Shown: positions 11,301 through 21,000 of the stretch, in pieces
Layout of the letters: the number at the start of each line of letters is the position of its first letter
Numbering within the stretch: the first letter of the stretch is position 1
NCBI GenBank assembly: GCA_022264855.1
Contig: JABYQU010000036.1
Coordinates: 1-64,000 of the forward strand
Length of the DNA: 64,000 nucleotides
Source of the DNA: Lenzites betulinus
Taxonomy: Eukaryota; Basidiomycota; Agaricomycetes; Polyporales; Polyporaceae
Direction of reading: 5' to 3'
Notes under the pieces: model-generated
What the model saw: only the letters and a program-made list of their open reading frames with translations
The model's database searches: none
Told to the model about the DNA's origin: nothing
Translations under genes and position numbers: made by a program

Positions 11301-13266
11301 CGATATCGTCGATGTAAACGAGAGCGAACATCCAGAGGTAAGGCGCGAGCACACCTTGCATGATACGTTGGAAGATACCGGGTCCGTTTCGAAGTCCAAA
11401 AGGCATTCGCCGGAACTGATGAAGGCCGCGATGCGTTCGAAAGGCGGTTTTCGCCCGGTCTTCCTCAGTGATCACGGTCTGAGTGAAACCCGCGAGGGCG
11501 TCCATGGTGGAGAGCCACTGAGCGCCTGACAAAGCGTGCATGATGTCTTCCTGTCGGGGAAGCGGGAATTCATCTGGGATGGTCAGCTCGTTCAGCTTCC
11601 TGTAGTCCACTACCATGCGGGGCTTGCCGTTCCGGTAGACGATGAAGGCGGGCGCCCCCCAGGGCGAAACCGAGGGCTCGATGACGCCAAGCGCGATCCA
11701 CTTATCCATCTGTTCGTCCATGACTTCGCGCTTGGCGGGGGAACCTGGAAATGGCGGTAATGAGATCTCTTTAGCACCTGCCCGAAGAGGGATCGTACAT
11801 ACGGCGTCTTTCACTGTCCCGAGTCGTCCGTCGAGTGAGAACGCATCGCGGTTTCGAAGCAGCACACGTAGGAGACGCTGTCGTTCTTCTCCTTGGAGTT
11901 CTGCCGAGATGTCGATGCTCTGAGCGAGATCGTCGCTAGCGATGTCTTCTGGCGGAGCTTCCGCAGTCTTAGGACCTCCCTCCAGTGGTGATTCCGCAAG
12001 GGGGTCTTCGTCGACGACTCGAGCTGAGTTCCCTAGGGGAAGATCAGGAACGTGGGCCCGGGTGACTAGTCCTGTTGCATCATGCGACGAGAGCTGTGAC
12101 TCGATCAGCTGACGTACCATGTTAGCATGGGCTGCACAGTGTCGCAGTTGATCGTCCGAATACGTATCACGATGGTCGAGCCACTTGTCTGGGAGACGTG
12201 CAGTTCCTAACGCCTGTCCGCGCGCTATACGTATCGGCGTGTTTGCGAAATTAGCGACGTGTAGCGCTGGTTGTGCGCGATGTACTAGCGTATCCGGAGC
12301 CCCGTAGACGTCTTCCGCGTTTCGCACCACCTGCAACGAACGTTCTACGTACATGGTAGTGGCCTCGCCCGGAAAATGTAGACGCACATCTAAAAGCCTT
12401 GATTCTCCAGGCGGAATGATAGTATCGCCCAATGCACGCACGGTCGGGTCTCGTGCTTTCTTCGCATGTCGTTGTTTAACTCGTCGCAGTCGGGTCTTCT
12501 TTTGACTAGCGTCCCGTGCGTAAGGAGCCTTGACGCGGACTTGAAATGTGCGTCCTTCTTCGTCCTGCGGTTCCACTCCTACTGAGTTGTGAGCACGTAC
12601 CGAGAGCTCGGACGATCCAAATTGCACTGTCGTCTCGTCCGAGTTGCGAACAATGGATACCGCGTATTGATCTGCAAAGTCGTTCCCTAGAATCAACGGC
12701 GTTGTCATCCCTTTGACAACGTAGGCTTCTACCGTCATTTTGACCGTTCCTCCCTTGGTGGCGATGTAGACGTCCAGGGGCACGTAACCCGTGATAGTCG
12801 CATTCCCAGTTACTTGTACGAGTCGCACCTTCTGTCCGTTTCGTACTCGCGGGGGGTCGCTCAATTGATTCAGAGTGCGCTGCGAGACCAATGTGATGTC
12901 AGACCCGGAATCCACGATAATAGGAATAGTTGGCGCACTCCTGGAGTTGATTCGTCCGTCTAGACTGGTTGCGTGCGCTCCGAGAAACGCGCAACCCGGC
13001 GGTCGAGCCATACGCCTTTTGAGTTCGATCAGATCATGGATGTCCTCGGGAGTAGTGGACGACCTCGCTGTGTTGACTTCGGCTCGAAGTGCTCGCACGG
13101 CTTGTCGTCGCTGAGCTCGATTCGCGATCCTTGGTTCGGGCTGGGAAGATACGGAATAAACTTGTCGGGACTCGCTGTTAGATGAATCAGGTGTTTCCTT
13201 CGAACTTGATTCGACTCGTTCCGAAAGAGCGTCGGTCGAGGAATCAGGGGCCGAAGGTTCATCTAA
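8383..13266 (-). CDS. pol: Pol polyprotein: PR-RT-RH-IN-chromodomain
   Basis: Open frame of about 1,628 codons in the -1 frame relative to gag; it is open from 13308 but has no ATG near its start, so it is probably made as a Gag-Pol fusion. Visible parts in order: aspartic protease with VDSGSD (about 12900), reverse transcriptase with YIDD (about 11300-11325), RNase H with TDHAAL (about 10500), an HHCC zinc domain (HGGFHR, then CDICQKAK, about 9700-9870), the integrase core with its three acidic residues (MDF, TDRDTRW, DGQTEILN, about 9350-9680), and a C-terminal chromodomain-like segment (RIIGQRW through DEWLTKDEL, about 8550-8700). The chromodomain would steer integration to marked chromatin. 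All key catalytic residues are present and no stop interrupts the frame. Confidence 0.95.
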   Translation of the reverse strand, partial: LDEPSAPDSSTDALSERVESSSKETPDSSNSESRQVYSVSSQPEPRIANRAQRRQAVRALRAEVNTARSSTTPEDIHDLIELKRRMARPPGCAFLGAHATSLDGRINSRSAPTIPIIVDSGSDITLVSQRTLNQLSDPPRVRNGQKVRLVQVTGNATITGYVPLDVYIATKGGTVKMTVEAYVVKGMTTPLILGNDFADQYAVSIVRNSDETTVQFGSSELSVRAHNSVGVEPQDEEGRTFQVRVKAPYARDASQKKTRLRRVKQRHAKKARDPTVRALGDTIIPPGESRLLDVRLHFPGEATTMYVERSLQVVRNAEDVYGAPDTLVHRAQPALHVANFANTPIRIARGQALGTARLPDKWLDHRDTYSDDQLRHCAAHANMVRQLIESQLSSHDATGLVTRAHVPDLPLGNSARVVDEDPLAESPLEGGPKTAEAPPEDIASDDLAQSIDISAELQGEERQRLLRVLLRNRDAFSLDGRLGTVKDAVCTIPLRAGAKEISLPPFPGSPAKREVMDEQMDKWIALGVIEPSVSPWGAPAFIVYRNGKPRMVVDYRKLNELTIPDEFPLPRQEDIMHALSGAQWLSTMDALAGFTQTVITEEDRAKTAFRTHRGLHQFRRMPFGLRNGPGIFQRIMQGVLAPYLWMFALVYIDDIVVYSRTLDEHIQHVDQVLRAIGDAGVTLAPAKCHFAYRSLMLLGQKVSRLGLSTHHDKVKAITDLEEPRNVSELHTFLGMMVYFSAYVPFYAWIAAPLFDLLKKEHEWRWEAVHREAFELCKQVLVQAPVRAHAMPGLPYRVYSDACDYGLAAILQQVQPIAVRDLKGTRMYDRLARAHKAGETVPVLVTQIAKTDPDVPTPGAWADNFEDTIVHIERVIAYWSRILKSAERNYSPTEREALALKEGLIKFQPYIEGEEILAITDHAALTWSRTFQNVNRRLLTWGTVFSAYPKLRIVHRAGRVHSNVDPISRLRRRVPHHEGPPVIEQPTLTLGEQVNDPLRNAFDELGPQFEERLLQVASRHSRTLSETEPISVDATSLVNTYEADPKDTVAYCAALTSALMVGISEDELRAWRADYLADPEFAKALEAFQSDDPDTVSYPQYHLGDEGLIYFEDWNGASRLCVPTNRRLEIMKQAHDEKTEGAHGGFHRTYNRVASTYYWPRMSRDIKKYTSTCDICQKAKPRRHAPVGLLQPIPIPSRPFEVVSMDFIPELPKSNGYDNCLVIVDKLTKYALFIPTTTTITAEETAQLFFHHIVTHFGLPRQVITDRDTRWRHDFWGQLCKHMGIRRALTTAHHPQSDGQTEILNQTLEIALRAYVSQARDDWASHLDGLMLSYNSTPHTATTFAPAYLLHGYSPVTAATMIHPGPAIPRPPPRRSTRGGETGEYDVSLHRAADEMAEQFASERLQAQRALALGQAHQRRAYNKGRLRYEFEEGDLVVLNPHSLELLRQESGRGRKLLMKYDGPFEILQKVSPVAYRLRLPASYNIHPVLNIAHLEPYRKSPTEFGERPTKQLGRDNFETLPEMEVERIIGQRWKQGRKGRRIVQYRVRFADFGPEDDEWLTKDELRNAPKVLQEWQARQTKETPKKPPTEPHVVKDAVATPPPQPSGTRKSSRLDDKRRRKPKAKAL

Positions 13267-13272
13267 AAATCC
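13263..13272 (-). promoter_or_regulatory. probable -1 ribosomal frameshift site at the gag stop
   Basis: On the coding strand the gag frame ends GAT TTT TAG. The pol frame reads GGA TTT TTA GAT across the same bases. The two frames overlap only between 13308 and 13263, and the run of five T next to the stop is the only slippery-looking sequence in that overlap. A tRNA on TTT with the stop codon in the next site can re-pair one base back on TTT. No pseudoknot was worked out by eye. Confidence 0.6.
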
Positions 13273-15467
13273 GGCTGCGGTGTCTCGTCGTCCGAGTCTG
13301 ACAGCGTATCATAATATAATGACTCGTACTCTTCCTGTGCTAGCAGCTCGTCTTCTACGACTTCTCCTGAAGCGAGATGTGCGCGTACCTTCCGCATGCC
13401 CTTCTTAGCGTGCTTACAGTCGTAGTCCCAGTGCTTACCGCTCCCGCAGTGTCGGCACGGCCTCGCGTTGAGAGATTCTGGCGTGGTTTTGGAGACGGTG
13501 GAGTCGTCCTTGGGGAACGAAGGAGCGGGCATGTGCTGAGAGAACCCGGTGAGTCCTTGGTTCGCTCGTGCTCGGTAAGGGATGCCATTGGATCCTCCTG
13601 TCCGATGGTCGCGAGAGTATCCTACAGAAACGGAGGATTTGCTACTGAGGAGATTGTCCATAGCGAGTAGATCGTCCTCGTGAATCTTGATAGCTTCCTG
13701 TAGTTCTCCGGTGGTTCGATAGGACTTGATGGCGAGCAGGGTTCTCCAGGCCAGAGGAGCTCCAGTCATGATCTCCGTGATTAGTTCGCTTTCTGAGTTG
13801 TCGTAGACTAGCTCCAGCAGCTCCTTCTTGCGGATGAAGTACTGGCTGGGGAGTTCGTGAGCATGGCTAGACTCGCGGTAACGGATTGCAAGGGCTTGCT
13901 TACGAGTACGCTCCGTCCACGAGCGATTCATGTAAAAGCGTCCGATCGTAGTCCGGATTTCCTCCCAATCCGTCTCACAGCGATCCCGAACTTCTTCAGG
14001 TAGCGAATAATACCATATCATCGCGTCTCCGACGAGTCGTTGAGGGACCACCGTTCCCAGCTGTCGCCGTACCGTAGCGGACTTCTTAGCGATCGCGTTG
14101 ACGCGTAGAATCCATCGTGCAAGGGTGTCATCCTTGCCATCCCACGTAGGTACTATTTCCATTTTCAACTTGAAATCGAAATGCGCTTCCTGTACGTTTG
14201 GGGTGTTCCGCCGTGCTCCGGAGGCCGAACCTGCTGCGGGTTCGCCGTCGGGGGGTCCTCCTCCCGGGGGTCCTCGTCCGGGCGGCGTTCGGCGCGGGTA
14301 TCCCGGGACGCCATTGTTTCGCGGTGGTGGTCGTCCTCCTCCGTCCCTTTCGTCATCAGAAGGATCCGAGTCGCCCCCGGGATTTCCGTGGGGTACGCCA
14401 GACCTGTGTCGCGAGGCTTGAACCGGAGACTGTGATGGGCGAAACAATGCTCTCATGCCCGCGGTTGATGCGAACGTGTCGGGGGCGGTCGTTGTCTCGC
14501 GTTTGATCGCGTGGCGAGAAATCGAGTTGTCCGGTTCAGGGGAGAACCTGTCCTCTCGTGGGTTGAGAAGGTAAGGCAGGTGGGGCGGCGGATCCCTTTT
14601 CGGGGCCTGCGGAAACGGAACGGGTGAGGAAAAGGGGGTACGTAGCGCCGTTTGCTTCGCTTGCCTCCTTTGCTTTCGACTCAAAAGAGATTCCTGTCCG
14701 CGCTCAAGCTCTTCTGCTGGTTCAAGGGCGGACGCGCCGTCGTCCCAGAACGGTTCTTCTTCGAAGTGATGTATCTCGGAGAGACGAGTCAAGAACAACT
14801 CGATTTCCCGACGGAAACACACACCTAGTATTTCGAAGTCGTTGGGGCTATGTACGTAGCCGGCGGCGGCGGTGTCTCTTCCCCAGAAGGGTACGGAAGG
14901 AGGGGTTTTGCGTTGTTGTCGGAAGTCTCCTTCTGCGGCGTACCTGCGTGCCTCAAGCATATCGCGCAGATCTTGGAGGTCCTCATGATCCGGCCAATAT
15001 CCCTCCTTATTCGGACGTGCCTTCCATGGATGGAATACGATTCCGTCGAGTTTTCCCATCTCAATTGGGAATACGCATTCGCGCTGGTAGGTCGTCAGCG
15101 AACGCTGGTTTCGAGGGGCTAAGTGGGGACGATCCAAGTACTTATGACCGTAGGCTAAGGCGAGGTAGACTCGTTCGCGTAGGTCAGGGTTTTGAGTAGT
15201 TTCGGAGGTTGGCCCACAGGATGCGAACGTTAGTGGGCGTTTTACTCGTTCTCCTTGAAAGTACTCGTCCTCAGGCGGGATCATTTCGAACTTCCCGGCG
15301 ACTGGTCTGAGTTTGGACACGTTAATCGAGTCTCCTCTGTTGGCGTTGGGAGTCCAGATGTCGGGTTGATAGCCTTCGGGGGCCATAGCTTCCTCATCGA
15401 TGATTGGCGAGCCGTGAGCTGCCGTCGAGTTCTCGGGCGCGATGTTTTGTTCAGCGGGGGGTGGCAT
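13263..15467 (-). CDS. gag: Gag polyprotein with CCHC zinc knuckle
   Basis: 734 aa from an ATG at 15467, 106 nt inside the 5' LTR. The first 400 residues are Pro/Arg/Gly-rich and low in complexity. A capsid-like helical region follows (MEIVPTWDGKDDTLARWI, DAMIWYYSLPEEVRD, ITEIMTGAPLAWR), as in the retrotransposon Gag family. Near the C-terminus CRHCGSGKHWDYDC is a CX2CX4HX4C zinc knuckle that would bind genomic RNA. An acidic tail (DTLSDSDDETPQPDF) ends at a TAG embedded in the frameshift site. Gag would form the cytoplasmic particle that packages element RNA. The N-terminal half is long for a fungal Gag and may be a separate processed protein. Confidence 0.92.
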   Translation of the reverse strand: MPPPAEQNIAPENSTAAHGSPIIDEEAMAPEGYQPDIWTPNANRGDSINVSKLRPVAGKFEMIPPEDEYFQGERVKRPLTFASCGPTSETTQNPDLRERVYLALAYGHKYLDRPHLAPRNQRSLTTYQRECVFPIEMGKLDGIVFHPWKARPNKEGYWPDHEDLQDLRDMLEARRYAAEGDFRQQRKTPPSVPFWGRDTAAAGYVHSPNDFEILGVCFRREIELFLTRLSEIHHFEEEPFWDDGASALEPAEELERGQESLLSRKQRRQAKQTALRTPFSSPVPFPQAPKRDPPPHLPYLLNPREDRFSPEPDNSISRHAIKRETTTAPDTFASTAGMRALFRPSQSPVQASRHRSGVPHGNPGGDSDPSDDERDGGGRPPPRNNGVPGYPRRTPPGRGPPGGGPPDGEPAAGSASGARRNTPNVQEAHFDFKLKMEIVPTWDGKDDTLARWILRVNAIAKKSATVRRQLGTVVPQRLVGDAMIWYYSLPEEVRDRCETDWEEIRTTIGRFYMNRSWTERTRKQALAIRYRESSHAHELPSQYFIRKKELLELVYDNSESELITEIMTGAPLAWRTLLAIKSYRTTGELQEAIKIHEDDLLAMDNLLSSKSSVSVGYSRDHRTGGSNGIPYRARANQGLTGFSQHMPAPSFPKDDSTVSKTTPESLNARPCRHCGSGKHWDYDCKHAKKGMRKVRAHLASGEVVEDELLAQEEYESLYYDTLSDSDDETPQPDF

Positions 15468-15554
15468 ATTTGCTTTCTTATCACGCGATGTATGAGAAAG
15501 TCTCGAGGTAGTAAGTGGTGAAGGAAATCTTCTGTCGGTATTGCAGGAAGAGAT

Positions 15555-15573
15555 TTCCCAGTGCGTCCACCAG
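15555..15573 (-). other. candidate primer binding site
   Basis: Immediately after the 5' LTR the coding strand reads C then TGGTGGACGCACTGGGAA. A start in TGG is what a tRNA 3' CCA end needs. The implied tRNA would end in GCGUCC-A-CCA; I did not identify which tRNA this is, and self-priming is not excluded. Confidence 0.45.
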
Positions 15574-16009
15574 TGTTGTAAGCGGGAGTGAGAATGAGCG
15601 CTTACGGGTTCTTAGTTAGATTTAATCTCCTTCCTAACCGAGATCAGATCGCGGATAACGTCTTCAGGTAAGTAGGTTAAAGCAGCGCGCGGCAATGCTA
15701 ACTCTTACTTAGGTCGAGGTGGACTTAATCGCACCTCGAGTACTTAGGCGTTCACGCAAGGTGTTACGGGATAGAAGATAGATAGATAGTCCAAATGCTC
15801 GAGGGCCGTGGTATATATACAGGTAGATGAATAGTTCTGGACACTTCCTGGTATAAAGGGGAATAAGTAGCCAGAAAGGGGATGAGAAGTGTGGACAAAA
15901 TAGACAAAAGGACAACAAACGTGCTACGGGCCGGCCGTAAGTAAGACAAGTAAAGACCGTGTTGACTCTCAGACGTTCAAGCTAGTTCTAGATGATCGAT
16001 ACCACAACA
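15574..16009 (-). repeat. 5' LTR of the gypsy element
   Basis: 436-bp copy matching the other LTR base for base as read. It carries the element's promoter, reading away from the cystathionine beta-synthase gene that starts 172 bp beyond its outer edge. The right target duplication GCTTT follows at 16010-16014. Confidence 0.95.
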
Positions 16010-16099
16010 GCTTTACGGCGCACGTGGCTGGACGATGTCGCGTCAGTTCGCGTGATGGGACTGGCCCGGATCTCAGCCGGACGGAACGCGTCCGAGTCC

Positions 16100-16107
16100 G
16101 TTATATA
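16100..16107 (+). promoter_or_regulatory. TATA-like box of the CBS gene
   Basis: TTATATAG at about 16101, 80 bp upstream of the ATG at 16182. It remains on the gene side of the retrotransposon insertion, so the core promoter was spared while anything further upstream was moved 9 kb away. Confidence 0.5.
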
Positions 16108-16181
16108 GCTCCGAGCTCAACGCGGACAGCCCAGACCTTGCTCTTCTACCACCACCTCCTTCTCCTATCACTCGCGCATAC

Positions 16182-17782
<1,601 letters not shown>

Positions 17783-18087
17783 GGGAGTACAGTGCGAAGG
17801 TGTTGTAGAAGTTGTAGACAGCGTTGATTGTACCCATCCAACGGACTGCATTCCTGCTTATGTACGGTGTTGTGAAACGAACGAAACGAATATAGTTATT
17901 CTTGTTCTCCTTCCAATGCTTAAGTAGCGCAGCAGCGCAGTGGTGAGGAGTGAAAATATTATGTATAACGCTACAGTGCAGTACTTTCCAAACGATAGCA
18001 ATGCTCGAAACTACGATATCAATGAGTGTAGAGAGTCGAGAGTCCTCCCCCATGTGTGCATCTACAGTATGCCGGACGGCGTCCCGC
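17783..18087. other. convergent 3' spacer
   Basis: About 305 bp between the ends of the CBS gene (plus) and the Doa10 gene (minus). No gene was seen; it should hold both polyadenylation regions. Confidence 0.5.
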
Positions 18088-21000
18088 TCACTCTTCCGCT
18101 TCCGCTTCTACCTCGATCTCCGCAGCGGCCGCAACCTGCCGCGCGGCGCCCTCCTTCGCCACGTTCGCTGCAGCCGCAGCCTCCTGCTCCTCGAGGTTGC
18201 GGAGCCGCATCTCGACGAGGAACTCCTTGTCGCGGATGGTCTGCGACCACGAGCGCGTCGCCCTCGAGAGCACCCACACCGCGTGTCCAAGTCCGGCGAG
18301 CGTGAATATACCCGGGTACACATGCAAGACTGCACGACGACGGCGCGTCAGTGATGGACCTCAGAGAAGATGTGCGCGGGAAAAGTGCTTACACAGGAAG
18401 TCGCCGTCCATGGGCAGGGTGACAAGCCGCATGGCGGTCCACAGCACCGCCGCGGGGAACACGATCATGCCCACCAGGCCTGCAGAGACCGGGATGATCA
18501 CCTCCGTCGTCGCACGCATGGGGTCGAGGTGAGTCCATCCATTCCGCACGAGCTGCCAGAAAAAGTGTTAATCCATGCGGCTGACAGAACGACAATGTGC
18601 AGGACGCACCCGTTCCACGCCTCGTATGACGCCGTGTCCGGGCTGGTTTGCACGCATGGAGCGCACGATGATCTTGCCGTAGAGCAGCCCGAGCGCCCAC
18701 AGGTCGACCATGCGGATGCGGGGCTCCGCGAGCGGGTTCGCAGCGTGCTTGATCGGCTGGATGATGTACAGCTCGACGGCGAGCCCGAGCAGCGTCGGGA
18801 TGACGACGCCGAGCAGCAGTAGCATGTAGCTCGCCTGCGCGATCCAGAGCAGGGTGCGTTTGAGCACGAAGAGCGGCCACTCGGCGCGCGCGCCGTCGAG
18901 CCACCGCCGCTGGCGGCGCTTGTCCAGGCGGTCGAGCGCGACGCCGACGAGCCAGCAGGCCCAGAGGAGGTAGAAGCCGATGATGAACGAGTACCCGTCG
19001 TGCACGTCGTACGGGAGGAAGAGCCGGAAGACAGCTCGGCCGAGGAGGATGGGCGCGGCGAGCACCGATGCGAGCAGCGCCGAGCCTGCCGTCCAGACGC
19101 TGACGAGGAACACAATGATGCGATAGCGGAAGTATGGGGGGATGTAGACGACGGTGTAGTCATCCTTGATAGGCCGTTTCGCCCTCATGGCTTCTTCGGT
19201 CTGGGCAAGGATCAGCCGTGTCCCACGGGCGTCCACGGGATAGCCTTCTTCGTCGACTTCGACAGTGGGAGGGGCGTCCTTGACAAGCGCGACATTGTCA
19301 CTGTTCGGGACGCGGAGGAAACTTCCGTCGTGTGGGGCTTCCGCATCGTCCATCTCCATACCATCGATGTTGAGCAGAGACCTCCACGACCAGCGCTCCT
19401 GCGTGTATTCTTCCAATGGGTGGCGCCCGCCGAACATGTAGGACGAGAGGCGGAGTTGCCGAGCAAGATACTTCCAGATAGATGTGCCAAGCTGTCGAAG
19501 GACCTTTCTCGGACGGAAATACTCCATGGTGTAAGGGAGAACGAGTTGTATGAAGATGAGGTCGATAGGCACCTCGGACAGCGGCTCCCTGCACCATGAC
19601 ATGGTCAGAGCGACACAGTGTGATAATCCACCTATGGAGCACTTACCGGATCTTCCATCTGAAAGGCATGATGGTGCCACGGAAGAGTCGTAGAATCCCT
19701 GAGACGGTTGCCACACCGCTAGCAACAACAATCGCATACATCGCTGCGCTCAGGAGCAGCTTGCGAAGCTGAACCAAGGTCGGCCGTTCGAGAATATCGC
19801 GGATAGGATGGAAGTTCTGGTCCTGGGGTCCTTAATGAACCACATCGCCCCTGGGCGCATAATTCCACGGCAGCCGGACAGCATGACGGCAAATTGGTAC
19901 CTACGAAGGTGTTAGTGTGAGCACCCGTACCCGAGATACCGCACGGAGCGCAGCGTACATGAACATGGTGCCCAGGACCCAGTGGTAAAAGCCCGCGCGC
20001 AAAGGAGCAAAGAGGAGGAAGGCGGCCCGTGATCGGAAGGTTCCATGAGGGAACATCCACACCGAGCATACATCCAGCATCATGCCGCATCCCAGTGGGA
20101 ATATAACCAATTCGATGACGATGAATGCCGCAACCTGCACAAATCGTCAGTGTGAGGGTATGAGCCGAGCTACACATGTATCCACGGTACCTTGACCACA
20201 AGGAGCTGCTGTCGAATGGCACTACGAACGGCCCTCCCTGCGCTTCTCATCGTGCCCACGGTAAGAACATTGAGGTAGATCGCTAGCGCGAGCCCGACGA
20301 CGGCATAACCCAAGCAAATCGCGAAGATCCGGTCCTGACGATCGTCGCCGACCGCCATTTCTACCCAGGCCTCTTTGCCCTGTGCACTCCACTGGCGAAC
20401 GTTTTGACCGAGAGGTGCAAAATATGGCTCCGCGAAACGCATCACAGTCGTGTCCTCTTCCAGTAGACGATATATGTATGATGCACTTGGTTGAGGAGTT
20501 GCAGCATCCGAGGGTGTGGGGGCGGAACCTCCAGTAACTTGTGCCGCAACGTCCACGATGCGGTCATACTACACACACACAGTTAGTCTAATTCGATAGA
20601 ACTTATAGATCCAATAAATATCACATACTGCAGCCCAAGCCGCGTTGGCTAGTTTCTCCGCACGGTCGGGGCCTGCAAGGGACGACAAGGCACCGAAAGC
20701 CGCATTCGCAGCTACGTGGGCGAAGACAATCAAGGGAGCCACAAGTAACCTGGAGGCGACCAACATGAAAGTGTCCACGATGGGGTCGGTGACTAGCCGA
20801 ATCGCACGCAGCGGGAAGTGGAGGATCTGCAAGGCTCTCCGAGGGTTCAACTAAACGACAGATAGCTCAGTACATGTACACGATTCCACTGTGTAAGGCG
20901 AACTCACGCTGAGTAGTGCAGTGGTTTTGCCCAGAGTGAAAGGGAGCCAGATGCCTAATCCGATCGTGGTGTCGAGAATGAACGTCATCAATATCGCCTG

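Larger units (their letters stand above)
6854..16009 (-). mobile_element. complete Ty3/gypsy chromovirus LTR retrotransposon
   Basis: The element is 9,156 bp, coded on the minus strand. It is bounded by two 436-bp LTRs that I found identical on line-by-line reading, each with TGTTGT..ACAACA ends. The 5-bp target duplication GCTTT is at 6849-6853 and 16010-16014. In coding order it holds the 5' LTR (15574-16009), a 106-nt leader, gag, pol overlapping gag in the -1 frame, a third ORF, and the 3' LTR (6854-7289). Pol order is protease, reverse transcriptase, RNase H, integrase, chromodomain, which places it in the chromovirus branch of Metaviridae. Matching LTRs, a perfect duplication and uninterrupted frames imply a very recent insertion and probably a still-competent copy. 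Confidence 0.97.

Noticed and set aside
13096..13098. GTG at 13098 as the pol start
   Set aside because: Nuclear fungal genes rarely use GTG, and the pol frame is open a further 200 bases back to the gag overlap, which fits frameshifting.
13029..13262. Small frame just after gag starting MNLRPLIPRP
   Set aside because: It lies in the third frame over the gag/pol junction and has no motif; the -1 pol frame explains the region.
18062..19163. Long Arg/Ser/Ala-rich frames overlapping the Doa10 C-terminus
   Set aside because: These are shadow frames of GC-rich coding DNA; only the Doa10 frame has membrane helices and conserved motifs.
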